Assembly: GCA_031841125.1 (NCBI GenBank)
Contig: CM063113.1
Location: forward strand, 26,185,312-26,249,311
DNA length: 64,000 bases
Source of the DNA: Acanthococcus lagerstroemiae
Lineage: Eukaryota > Arthropoda > Insecta > Hemiptera > Eriococcidae
Reading direction: 5' to 3'
The stretch's first letter is position 1; the number at the start of each line of letters is the position of its first letter. The notes beneath the pieces were generated by a model. It ran no database searches. It saw nothing but the letters and a program-made list of their open reading frames with translations, and was not told the origin of the DNA. This document shows, in pieces, positions 44,809-55,889 of this stretch. Both the position numbers and the translations under genes were made by a program.

Positions 44809-45696
44809 AAGGTAAGGTCTGCCACCATGACACACCCATCATAAAACTGACTTATATTAGCGCTGCCTACCGGTAAATAGTACAACGTTATCAGGTTTGA
44901 TGTGCTGAATCACACTATCCAGTTTTCGGTGGAATCTGTGACTTTGCTATCATATAAAATTATTTTTTCGTAATTTGCTGGCAAAAAAGCACCTCGGCTA
45001 AAAAATCAGTGAAACATTTGAGACGAAGTGAGACAAACCATTGCACGAAAGGTGACACTTTTATACATGAAATTATTTGTTATTTAATCCCGCTTCGATT
45101 GATTTTGGTCGCGAAAAGAAAGCAGTTCAAAGTAGTGCAGATATTTGAGTAAGAAAAAATTGAGGAGCTGTTGCCACCATGACACAGTAAAATTTTTGCC
45201 ACAATGACACGTAACCTAATTTCAAGAATTTTTTCGCATTATGTACGAATAATTTGTTTACTTGCCTTACCTACATAGGTTTAAGTATTTTGACATCATT
45301 TATCTTACATACTAAACATGTTGATGAAGAAAAGTATGACAAAAATTACAATTATTTCTTCTTTCAGGTGTGGCACCATGGCAACCAAAAATAAAATGCT
45401 GTGTCATGGTGGCAGTTCTTTTACTAATGTTATTTAAATCGACATTTCAGTGTGTCATCGTGGCAAGAGGCTGTGTCACGGTGGCTAATATAATGGCCAC
45501 TATGACACACAATTTCATTTTTAGTTATTGCACTATCTCGGTTTCCTACGAACCATTCTGTCTGTAATTTTTACCACAGACGTACGAAGTCTTTAGCTAT
45601 CATTTAATATAGGTACCATTTTTGTAAATCCGAGCATTAGCGCCTGCGTGACAACCCGAAACGTAAAAACTGTGTCGTAGTGGCAGACCTTACCTT
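44809..45696. mobile_element. TIR element, 888 bp, with repeated GCCACCATGACAC motif
   Basis: Left end AAGGTAAGGTCTGCCACCAT and right end complement AAGGTAAGGTCTGCCACTAC form TIRs of about 25 bp. Inside, the motif TGTCAY(G/C)GTGGC or its complement recurs at least six times (near 44825, 45175, 45200, 45405, 45455, 45475, 45495). No transposase. Target duplication not evident. Confidence 0.65.
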
Positions 45697-46131
45697 GCCC
45701 AGCACCCAGCGGAGTCAAAGGGATAGAACTCAGTAAAATTCTCACTTTGGCTGCGAAAGTAAGGCGCAGAGATAATCCGCCGTAACAGCAACCTGAAGAA
45801 AAGCACGATAACTCGCCTCATACGCCGCCATCTCACAGAAAGAAGATGATGTATGATCCGCAGCAATTATGTAAAACCTATCAAGGTACCATCTGAGGAT
45901 TTTAAACACGCAGGTAGTTCATCCAGGTAAGCCACGGATGTAGTACAAACTGTCAGTAAAGTCAGAAAGTTCGGACTAGCTATGGTTGTTTTTACAATCA
46001 GTATTTTAATTCAGAATTGTAATAAGCTTAACTCAAAAATATCTATTACCAATATGAAGTATGGTAAGTATGATGTAGATGTAACTTACAAAGTACCTAC
46101 ATAAATACATAGCCTAAACATATAAGAACAC

Positions 46132-46945
46132 ACTAGCATCTTCGACGAAACCTGTGCGTTTGGTAGCGTTCTGGAAGCGCTTTAAGTCAGACTTGGCTCG
46201 GCTGGCTACACACAGACGTCAAAGTTGAATGTGAAACGTGATTACGTTTTTCTACTAGTCAACGCGTTATGTTCGAATGCTCCGTGTTTTTTCGCCCCCA
46301 AAATGCGTATTCGAGATCTTATTCTTTATTGAAAACTCGTTTTCGCGACTTACTCTTAATAAGCAATTAGAAATTATTTATGGTGGGAAGCCTAAACCAA
46401 AATTACCATTTTTAAAAACTGAGCAAAAGAGAGGTGGTTAGAGTTTTACTAGACATTGTCACATATATCGCAATATGAAAACATTCTGTGGTTAACCGGT
46501 TGTAAAGATGGTGGAAAAGTGTTTTGTTGGCCGTTCTATTCAGGGACCGATGAGGTGGGGAACCCCCTTCCCCTGCAAGAATTTTTCACTCAGCAGTTGC
46601 GAAAATTTACAATTTTAACTAGGCGCGGAGTTGAAAAAATCCAACAAGTCAAAAGTTTTTTTTTTTTGCTTTGATACTTGGTAATTTTGAGTTGAGTCAG
46701 TTGGGACTTTCACAATTTTTGCCCCCCCCCCCTCCCCGGGAAAAACTCTTTAGTGGTACGTCCCTGTGTCTATTATTCGTCACAGAAAAGAATAAATGCC
46801 TATGGACGGACCCTAGGATACAACAATTTAAATAATTTCATCAACCCCATTTTGTAGTAGCATGTTTTGTACTTTTATTCTGATTTTTACTTCATCTCTA
46901 TGCTTATCGCTTTTACCTCCCACGAAAAATCACCACACGCCACTC
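46132..46945. mobile_element. Inverted partial copy of the hAT-like element at 20526
   Basis: Reading the minus strand from about 46945, the sequence follows 20526-21475: GTGGCGTG...GATTTTT, the nested hAT-type MITE (here 46541-46766, shorter), GGTTAACCAC, TAAGTCGCGAAAACG, and CAAACGCACAGGTTT. The MITE sits at the same site in both, so the nesting predates the spread of the larger element. Confidence 0.75.
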
Positions 46946-47462
46946 ATTATTGTAACTTATTAGCATACTTACCTCAAGGCAGAGTCTTTCATTCTAAATG
47001 TACATCTATTGATATCGAAACACTACATAATTACGAAATAAAGAACACCATCAAATTTATCAATTTACAAATTTATTTATGGCTTTTTTTTAAACCAGAA
47101 AATTGGGCTAGTAACATCGCAGAATTCTGAGTAGTGCACTGATTATTACACTGATGAAATGTTACATGAAACACACGCATGTTGATACGTTGATACATAG
47201 GTACAGCTGTGAAGAAATTTGTACCTAGATGTTACCAAATCAGTACTTATAGATGAGTCTATATAGTTCTATACATCAAACTTACAGGTAGGTACGTCAG
47301 TAATGACTCTTCTTTTACGTCTCAAACCATATGAACTTTGTGACAGAAATTCTCTATCCTATTGTCTAAATTAATTGAGAACTCAAGCAGCTGACAATGT
47401 TGCAAAGTTGTAGTCGGATTAATGTAGTTATAACACCTATGCTACTATTAACTGATGTTACT

Positions 47463-50400
47463 TCACCTTCCAATCGTGAACGCTGTTTTCTTATACTTGG
47501 CGATAAGGAAAATACATACTACGCATCCTATATTTAGAAACACTCCCGATGCGAACCCATTCAATACAGCTGGAGAAAAAAATGAAAAATTCTTCAAACA
47601 GATCGCACGCGTTGCACTCACTATCCATGTAATTGGGAACATCCAAGTCAATAACTTCAAAACATATTGGATTCCTTCTATCGGCCACATAAGACCTGAA
47701 ACATTACACAACATAAAATAGATATGGGTAGGCAGCTAGGTAAATTAAATGGATATATAGAGTGACATGTAATAATTATATATGCTCTGGATAAATACTG
47801 AATATAGTTGCTACCCGATGCGCAGTCAGTTACCCTCTCTAGTTACCCAGTTATCCGCGGAAAAGTAACCCATTCGTTATACCCTCGGTTACCCTCAAAT
47901 TACCTTTGTTCCCCTTTAGTTACCCGGGTAACTTGTGAGATTTTGCGCATCGGGTCATAGGCCACTTTTGGACATTAGCTGATTGCCGCTGTGTGCATAT
48001 CGAACGAAGGTCGCTTTGATTTCAATTCAGCGCCTTATTCGGTTTGAAGTCGTTTTATGTAAGACTACTTCAACGCTATTCTATCCGTATTCGATTAAAA
48101 ATTAACAATAATATCGACTGCTTTTAATGATTTTGGTCGCAGTCGGTCCGCATTTCACCAAGAAAATTCAAAAGTCAATTCAAATGCACGAAAAAAATTG
48201 GGTGGTTCCAAGAAACAACAGTGCACATATAGGCTTTTAAATACCTATACGTAGTCAAAAATATCATATACTTGAAATTAGATTGTATTTTTCAGAGAGG
48301 GGGAGGGGGAGTAGAAGCAAATGAAAATTGTACCTATTCATATTATTTTTGATTGAAAAGCAGATGTCAACTCACTCACCTGTTATTAAACAAGTCGTCA
48401 TCAATATGGCATTTGATAAAGCTCCCAATGAAAGAAAATTGTCAGAAAATATACCCAATGCAATTCCTGAAATGAATGTGAATACCAAAATATTAATTAA
48501 ATAATTCCAAATTCAGACTTAGCCGCTTCATTCATCAAAGTTTTACGATTTCGGTACGAACCGTAAAATATTCCTGCTGTTCCGGTGACCATCATCAGTG
48601 AAAAAAAGGTGACGAAATTTCCATACAATGGATTTTCAAACATTATGTACATAACTGACATACTTATTAAAGTTTGTATGAACTGAACTATAAATTGAAA
48701 AGCGAAGATCGCAGCTGTCATGTCAAGCACTCCAGCCCCTGTAGTGCAAAGGTAGATTGCAATTATTATAGAAAACTTTTTTGATTTCTGAGGTACTTTT
48801 TGGTGAGTCCCTTCAAGAAAGTTCATTATTTTCACCTGTTACCATCGTCCTCTCCAGAATACCGTCGTACTTTTCTAAGAACGTTTGTATGCAGGTCCAA
48901 ACTGATGGAAGCACGAAACAGTCTCTGCAAAAAGAAATTAATAATCTTATTTAGAATTATTTGTAAATCAATTACCTATGAGCTTCACGATATAAGAAGC
49001 CTATAAAAAACCTATTGTTTAAAAAAATTGAGTAAGAAATTGTAGAAAGAAACATAATTTGACAGGCCCTTGAGAACACTTTCATACAAGCGAATTTTCC
49101 AAATATTTTTCAACAGAAATTACTATGTCTTAAGCCTAGCTTGAATCGTTACATATTTTAATATTTTAAAAATTTAAATATATATATGTAATATTCACTC
49201 GTACTTTCCTTATCTCCATAACGTTATTCTCGCTCATATCTTTTCTTGTCTTATTCGTTTACTCGCTCTCTTTACCTTCGAGTAGTTAAATCATATACAA
49301 GATTAATCTTGATCACTCCCGATTACCGTCTCTCTCGATATTCTTCCTCTCTCCTAGCCACTTCAGTTTTTACGTGTCTCGCGAGCATACCTTTGCTATT
49401 CCTCTCTCGCTATTTTCACTCTACTTTATTTCGGCTTTTTGCCTTTTCTTTTCGTTCTGCAAAACGACTTAGTTTAAGAATTAATTTGTCAATAAAATTC
49501 ATTCTTCCAAATCGTTTCGCTTCGCTGATCTTCACGTGTAGGAGGATATTACATATAGTTATCTACTTACATACATATGAGCGCACATGATGCATAACTA
49601 ATGAAGTTTTCGTCGAATGATCCAAAAATGGGTTCTTCAAACTACAAAGAAAAAGTATAGTAAGCTGCAGTTGATTTGAAGGGGAAAAAAGCATTCCTAG
49701 TTTACTGTTATTTTTTAGTCAGCATTGAATAATACTACATTTTGCCTTTCCAGGAACTTATCAATCATTTCCTCATTTCTAAACTCTTATAAATAATAAA
49801 AGAGACGGAAAATATTTACCTCGATAGGTATGGATCCAAGTTTTGGATTCATTCCACATTTCTGCATCACTTGCTCCAAACAAGACGCCATTACTCGTGC
49901 AACGTCATACATTATAATACTTTGAAATAATCTGTCTGCAAAAAGAGATGATGGGTACATCAATTCATTTTAATATAAGATCTATGTATATCTGTACATC
50001 TATAGTTGAAGAAATTTAAAATGAGCCCTAGAAAAAGTATGTCGAGGTGTAGGAAGTACTAACAAAGTGTGCTTGAAACTGCACACAATGCGCAAAAATA
50101 TGCGGCTAGGTATATGATGGTTGCGCGTTTTCTCGACATTTCTACGTGTGCATACACAACTTATAACTGAATGCCGTTTAAAGGCCAGAGCGAAAATATT
50201 GCACATGCCTTATAGAACTCATTTTAAATTTTCCGGGATCACAGCTAATTCCTCTACAGCTACCTACATAAAATTACACCTATATTCTTCAATCGCCCAA
50301 GTTCAGGTTGTCTCAGAGGAGATATATGAGCTCATCATTCATCAACTTACTTGATGAATCAATCCATGTATTCACAGAACTTTGAGCAATGGATGTAGGA

Positions 50401-52039
50401 TCGACATTGAAGCCATCTGACACTCTGCTAGCGAGAGCGGCCGTGAAGTTATGTGTAAAATGAAGCAATGCCCAAACGTGATTCTGTCTTATATCGTTTA
50501 TGGCTACAGATTCATTTTGGTATTCTATCTAGAAACAAGTGTTCAATTTAGTCTTCTTATGATTGGTAACCGCATAAGTAAAATTAATTGGGTTAAAGAG
50601 TTAACTGAAGCCAAGACACCCTTCAGTCACCTAGTAAGTATATAAATACTTGCTGTACCATCACAGACTATACGACTATAGGTTAGCATATAATGTAAAA
50701 AATGCTCTCTAAATATTTGAGAGAAATGAAGAACAATGAACAATCATTAAGATTCTTGTAACTGTCTAACAGAGCGATATAAGGAAATTCGCCAATACTG
50801 CCAGGGTATATATATATAAAGGCCGCTGACTACCACCGTGATGTCTATAGTTTTGAATACGATAATTGTTTGCAAATCAAAAGCATAGGTATTAACTATG
50901 TATTGTGTTTAGTTGTGTGGAATAAATATAGGTAGTTATATTTCCAATACAACAGAATGAAATAGCAACAGCACTATATATAATTATGTATGTAAGTATG
51001 TTTTCTTTTTCTTCATATTTACTCTCAACCCGGGCCCTGGAATCCGCCCTTTCGAGCATTACTTCAGAGACGTCGGGGAGGCTGTTCTAGCCCTCGTCAA
51101 ATCTTGCAGAAAAATCGGCCTGGGTCGAAATGTAGCGAGTTACTGCGTGGGCTCGAACCCGGGACCTCTTGATTCCGAGACCAACGCGCTATCCACTCGG
51201 CTAACCAGATCTCATGTAGGTACGTATATGTAGTGTTGTATGAAGAGAGACGGTTAGCATTCCCCTAGATGAGGATAGAAGTACAAATAAAGATCAGGGC
51301 ACATCCACACGTGCGGTGAGGCCGATCATTGTTTTATCTCCCCTATTCTGACGCAGGCCCATTTGGGGCGTTTCTAGAATAGGAGGTGCGGTGTCCTGGG
51401 GCCAATTTGGCATGCGTGCATCGCCATACGCCCCTCTATCATCGATGTAGGTATATGTAGGTAATTATTATGTAAGCTATATGTAGGTATAAGTATTAGG
51501 TGCATTAATACTCACGATAGTATAATTCTTTGTTCGTAACAAATCTATATACAAACAGCTGACAGGAAAAGTATGATTTTCATTGAAGAAACAACCGTTA
51601 TAAGGGGCGTTGCTGCAATTGGACATTGACATTTCATCATTTACAACAGCTATAGATAATCCTTGTGGGTTTCGGCCAACAGCAACATTGAATAAATATG
51701 TATTCAAGAACGGTAGTATCATGGCAGTTACTAGCAACCTGAAAAACATTAAAACTATGTACCTAACTAATAAACATAAAAAGGTAGACACCTTTATATG
51801 ACACAATAATTAGAGACATCATCAAGTGTTTTAACAGAGATCAGTCATATATGTAACATGTAGATACTAGTACCACAAGTAAATGTTCAAAATTATACTC
51901 ACATGTAATCTCGCCTCAACAATACAAGATTCTTATAGAACAGCCCTTTGATTTTTCTATATGAAAATGACTTATTGTTATCTTTAAAAAACACTCTAAC
52001 TGGATTTTTTGACTCTGAACAATGACCTGGACTGGAACT
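47463..52039 (-). CDS. ABC transporter subfamily H, gene B, membrane half only
   Basis: Exons in transcription order: 51903-52039, 51516-51738, 50351-50528, 49820-49935, 49571-49641, 48836-48924, 48562-48738, 48380-48466, 47463-47695. Phases all agree, giving 437 codons. It starts in the linker before the first helix (GLFYKNLVLLRRDYM), then the first helix, a Cys-bearing loop (NCSNAPYNGC), FEEPIFGS, EKYDGILERTMVTG, helices, and GLMWPIEGIQ before the last helix. Six exons have exactly the lengths of their gene A counterparts (223, 178, 116, 89, 177, 87 nt), so the two genes are tandem duplicates. No Walker A, signature or Walker B exon is found between 52040 and the Polinton. Either those exons lie beyond 64000, with the Polinton in an intron, or the gene has lost its motor half. 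Confidence 0.8.
47813..47955. mobile_element. CCCGATGCGC-family MITE, intact 143-bp copy
   Basis: Perfect 12-bp TIRs, ACCCGATGCGCA and TGCGCATCGGGT, around the core CTTTAGTTACCCGGGTAACT. It lies in the last intron of ABCH gene B. Confidence 0.8.
51010..51211 (-). mobile_element. tRNA-derived SINE, copy 2
   Basis: The head at 51211 reads GGTTAGCCGAGTGGATAGCG and, further on, GGGTTCGAGCC, then the same body (CCTCCCCGACGTC, GAAAGGGCGGATTC) as the copy at 5045-5271, with modest divergence. It lies in an intron of ABCH gene B, in the same strand as the gene. Confidence 0.75.
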
Positions 52040-53773
52040 CTAAAAATACATAATTAATAATTATTAGTTGCATACGTGTACACATAATCCCATTCTACTG
52101 ATAAAATTTAAGAATAAATGTGGGACATTTTTGTAAATATGTTAAACATTTGTTCATACAACCAAATCTTGGATAGCGACTATCTTATCTGTCCTAGGTG
52201 GCTAAATAGACTTATCTGTTGCACATGCTAAATGGTCAAAAGGCAGAGGTTTGATGTAGGACAAATGTAGGACACAAGGTCAGTGTAGATCATATGTAAG
52301 ACAAGAGAACCCCCTGAACATGAGTTGTAAGGAATTTCAGTCCAAAATACTGAAATATGAGACAGAAAGTATAAATTGTAAAGACCTTTAATCTAGAATA
52401 TTCTGTGCGCGAATTTCCCGTTGCACTTCATACATAATGCCTACTCATGCCTACTTGCCTACTTACTTTAATATAGAGCAATCTGTTGTACTAACTTACA
52501 TAAAAATATAAGAGAGTACCCTTTTGTGTGAGTGTCTGTTACTTCCCCATGGCTGTATACATAGCCTTTTCAGTTATATATTTTTAAACAGATAAATACA
52601 AGTTTGAAAATACAAGTTTGATATAGGATCAATGTAAGATAAATATAGAATAAATATAAGGTAGGGATAACTAGGTATGTTGAAAAAAAGTAAAAGACAA
52701 AAAATATACATTATCAAGCCCTTCAGTCAAAAATTCAAGGAGCGATATTTCAGTTACATTTTTATATTTATAACATTGAGTACATTACATTAATATAACT
52801 AACTACAACAGGACTCTCAGTGAAAATATTTTGCTTTAGGTATATGCACATTTGCTCCAAGCTTTAGTGCAAGAGGTCAACAGTAAATATCCCATTTTTG
52901 GATTTAAAATTAGTGATAGGTACTTGAAATTGCTTAATGGACAGTATATATATATGCTAATAGTGAAATTACTCACTTCAGGAACAAGTTAAACAGTAGT
53001 TAGATTACCTAATAATACCATGAAGATTGCCAATTGAAATGAGGATCGGAAGTGTTCCTTCACCAACTGAGAAAAGAGTGATTCATCATGCGCTGTTCTA
53101 ACTATATAGTTTAGGTTCCTGATACTGAGTATAATTTATTCAAATGGCAGATTTTGATCATTATAATACAATATAATGATGTGACTAGATGTGACACAGC
53201 TAAATCTACTAGAAATGATACTACTTTTGTAAATGCGTCATTACTAGACAAAGAATAAATATGTTACCTTTCTTTTTGAATTTACTATCTGCATGTTTGT
53301 GACCATCAAATATATATACCTAATTATACTGAAAGCATTCAAAACACATTTGGCCTAAATTCGGGCAGTCTTTTTTCGAATTATAGCACTCATTGCTACC
53401 TACATTTCATGCACTGAACTTTCTTCTGGTCTTCTTTGGACATTTTTGCGTGCTGCTCAAGTTTTTTGGTAGGTATATTTGGTCTGTGCGGCTTATATGG
53501 TCCGTGGTGACTTCTTTCTTTGATTGGATTTTCTCTGCTTTAATGAGCTGTAGGGCCTATGCATTTAGGACCACGCGACGAATTGGAGAAACTTCTATTA
53601 CAAGACCAGATTCGGATTCAATGAACGGAAGGAGATTCAAAGCTTTGAGATCTATAATTTCATTATCATGCGCCACTGTTTATAACTGCGGTATCCTTCA
53701 AGTTTTTCGTGTTTGGCAAACTCCTGCAAGTGAAACGGTGGTGTGCAGTATAACTTGTCCATTTGAACCCATT
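52040..53773. other. Upstream flank or intron of ABCH gene B, no NBD exon seen
   Basis: AT-rich with several TA microsatellites. The region 53393-53773 has open frames on both strands (141 codons on +) with no family I recognise; the - strand frame near 53652-53780 (EFAKHEKLEGYRSYKQW) has an unusual, protein-like composition and may be a captured exon scrap. No ABC motif occurs. Confidence 0.45.
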
Positions 53774-54880
53774 CCCGATCTGCGAATTCTTCAGAAAAAG
53801 TGCTCAAATGTGACATGATAATTTCAGCACTTTTTTGTACAATTTGTGACAATTAATTCCACCAATCAGAGACGAGAACGAGTTTTTGTCAGTCTGCTGC
53901 CACCAGTGTCACAACTGGGCAGTTTTTAATACCATTTGTGACAGAAATGTGCTCATTTGTGTCAATTAAAAAAATGTCACGTTTAAGCAGTTTTTTGCTT
54001 ACTGGGCAGTTTTTAATGCCACTTGTGACAGAAATGTGCTCATTTGTGCCATTTTAATAAGTGTCACATTTACGCAGTTTTTTGCTCGCCTCTGCAGGCG
54101 CTGGTTATAGCCCCCGCTGCACCCTCAATTGTGAGCATCGCATAGGTATATTACATATATTACAGAAATATATTTCTGCCATAAGAATAAATAAATACAC
54201 GATACCGCAAAGCGAGTGTGGTAGGAGCGCGATAACAATGTAAATAATGTAGTCAATATTTACAAAAAGCACGTAGAAAATGTATATTTTACATACATAC
54301 AACAAAATAATAATTATAGATAGGTACTAAAAATAAAGTACAGGACTAAAAACAACCCCTGACTAAGTTGTTCAACTTAATTGGACGCTATATTCAGCGT
54401 CAAGGAACCAACCAACATTTGTAAACAAAATGAGTTATTAGTATGTTTGGAAAGAGCGTAAAAAGTAGAATTTTTCAAAATTGGGCTGCCGATTCAAAAA
54501 TGTGTACTCACATTGAAAAATGCTTATCAGTAAACGCTATGTCATATAGTTTCTACCAAAATATTGAGTTATTATTTATATGCACTTTTGGTTTTGGTTG
54601 ATGTTGGAGCGCTCCTTCTCAGAATACAAACTGCCAGCAATTCCAAAATGCACGGATATTATTCTCTCAGCGCAGTGCAATCACAAAATACAGGTATCAT
54701 GCAGCTATGTTGATTCCAGCTTATCTATCAGGTGAACAAGCGTAGATACTTATAAAGGATGTTATTCTACAGAAAAATTCCGCCAGCAAAGATCATCCGG
54801 AGGAAGATTATTATATACTTATCCTGTGTATTTTTTCCTCTTTCAGCCTGTTCTGTTATTTGGAGAGCTTCATAGTAGTA
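53774..54880. mobile_element. Inverted copy of the right part of the TIR element at 21637-23394
   Basis: Starts CCCGATCTGCGAATTC and follows the reverse complement of 23394 back to about 22270. One 66-codon shadow frame is identical in both copies, so divergence is very low. It ends near 54880 in the arm of the hairpin (TGTTCTGTTATTTGG). Confidence 0.8.
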
Positions 54881-55194
54881 TGCAATATACATGATCCTGG
54901 ACCACGTTTTCCATGTTCATTTCACCACATATTTTTGCCCATTTTTTTCGTGATTTTCAATATTATTTTAACAAATTACGAGTCTCATAAAACTTTTATA
55001 AACTAATAATAAAATCCAGCATCCCGCTAGAAAAGCTTATCAAGCTTGCAGAACTGCTCGTTGCGTGCATAAGACTATAATGAGTGCGAGAGAATGATGT
55101 GAAATAAAATACCATTTTTTCTGTTATCAAATAATTAATTTCCTGGATCACATTTTATAATTTGTAAGGTAGGTACCTAGTAAAATTCACAATC
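54881..55194. other. Junction between host DNA and Polinton
   Basis: The left terminal repeat of the Polinton should lie here or just left of here, but it cannot be defined because the other end is outside the window. No gene seen. Confidence 0.4.
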
Positions 55195-55869
55195 TTATAT
55201 TTTAGTCTTTTTTAATGTTTTCATCCAATTTTTAGTAACTCTAACAACAGTATAAAATTCGTTTTTAGGACTAACACATCTATATAGATTTTGATCACTA
55301 TAAGTTAAATTATTAATAATGAGAATATTTCTCTGATAACTTATTTTTCCAAGAGGATAATCAATTAATTCGTTTTTAAAATTATACCAATTCCTATTAA
55401 ATTGAAACTTATATTCATTAAAAATACACGGTATGTATACATCATTCTCAACAGTTTCCATTATAAGCTTTATCCAATATTTTGACTCATATTTTGGTAT
55501 GGCCATTTTTGGTAAATTCTTAAAATCATCCTCTTTTAAGATAAATTCATTAGTATAATAATTCTCAGTTGTATGTATGACACATTTATAAGTACCGGTA
55601 TTACTCGGATGAAATCCACTAATATTTACAAATGAAGAAATTTTAATTCTTTTCTTTGACTCTGAATGTAAATATTCTAAATTATCAACTGATAGTATTT
55701 GCCCCTCCTTGTACCATTCTATTGATCTAGCAAATTCTTTATTAGCAAATGTAAAATTACAAAACAAATTAATATTATCACTATTGATATTCTTCCACTT
55801 TTCTATAAAAATTTCATTTTCTTGTTTAGAATTATATGAATACATAAAAACAGGATGAGTATTAGCCAC
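55195..55869 (-). CDS. Two-domain immunoglobulin-like protein carried by the Polinton
   Basis: 225 codons from a GTG at 55869 to a stop. Two Ig-like domains can be read: domain 1 with Cys37, Trp52 and TGTYKC (Cys96); domain 2 with Cys148, Trp161 and DQNLYRC (Cys198). The Cys-Trp-(D/N)xGxYxC pattern is the I-set/C2-type core, with several N-x-S/T sites. There is no membrane helix. An ATG at 55871 in another frame opens a 22-codon frame whose first 15 residues are hydrophobic like a signal peptide (MWLILILFLC...), and the common pre-ATG signal of this element lies just before that ATG. The native protein was therefore probably secreted, and a single indel now separates the two parts. Role unknown; binding of a host surface or immune protein is conceivable. 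It is the leftmost gene, next to the capsid gene. Confidence 0.7.
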   Translation of the reverse strand: MANTHPVFMYSYNSKQENEIFIEKWKNINSDNINLFCNFTFANKEFARSIEWYKEGQILSVDNLEYLHSESKKRIKISSFVNISGFHPSNTGTYKCVIHTTENYYTNEFILKEDDFKNLPKMAIPKYESKYWIKLIMETVENDVYIPCIFNEYKFQFNRNWYNFKNELIDYPLGKISYQRNILIINNLTYSDQNLYRCVSPKNEFYTVVRVTKNWMKTLKKTKI

Positions 55870-55871
55870 AT

Positions 55872-55888
55872 TATTTATTAGAAAAAAA
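55872..55888 (-). promoter_or_regulatory. Pre-ATG T-run/TAATAAAT motif of the Ig gene
   Basis: On the minus strand, TTTTTTTCTAATAAATAATG, where the final ATG is the one at 55871 and not the GTG at 55869. It matches the motif in front of the other genes of the element. Confidence 0.5.
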
Positions 55889-55889
55889 T

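Noticed and set aside
45370..45567. Hydrophobic 65-codon frame MAPWQPKIKCC...
   Set aside because: It is made of the repeated GTGTCATGGTGGC motif of a TIR element; hydrophobicity follows from the repeat.
53393..53852. 141-codon plus-strand frame and its minus-strand partner
   Set aside because: No recognisable domain on either strand; mentioned only as a possible captured scrap.
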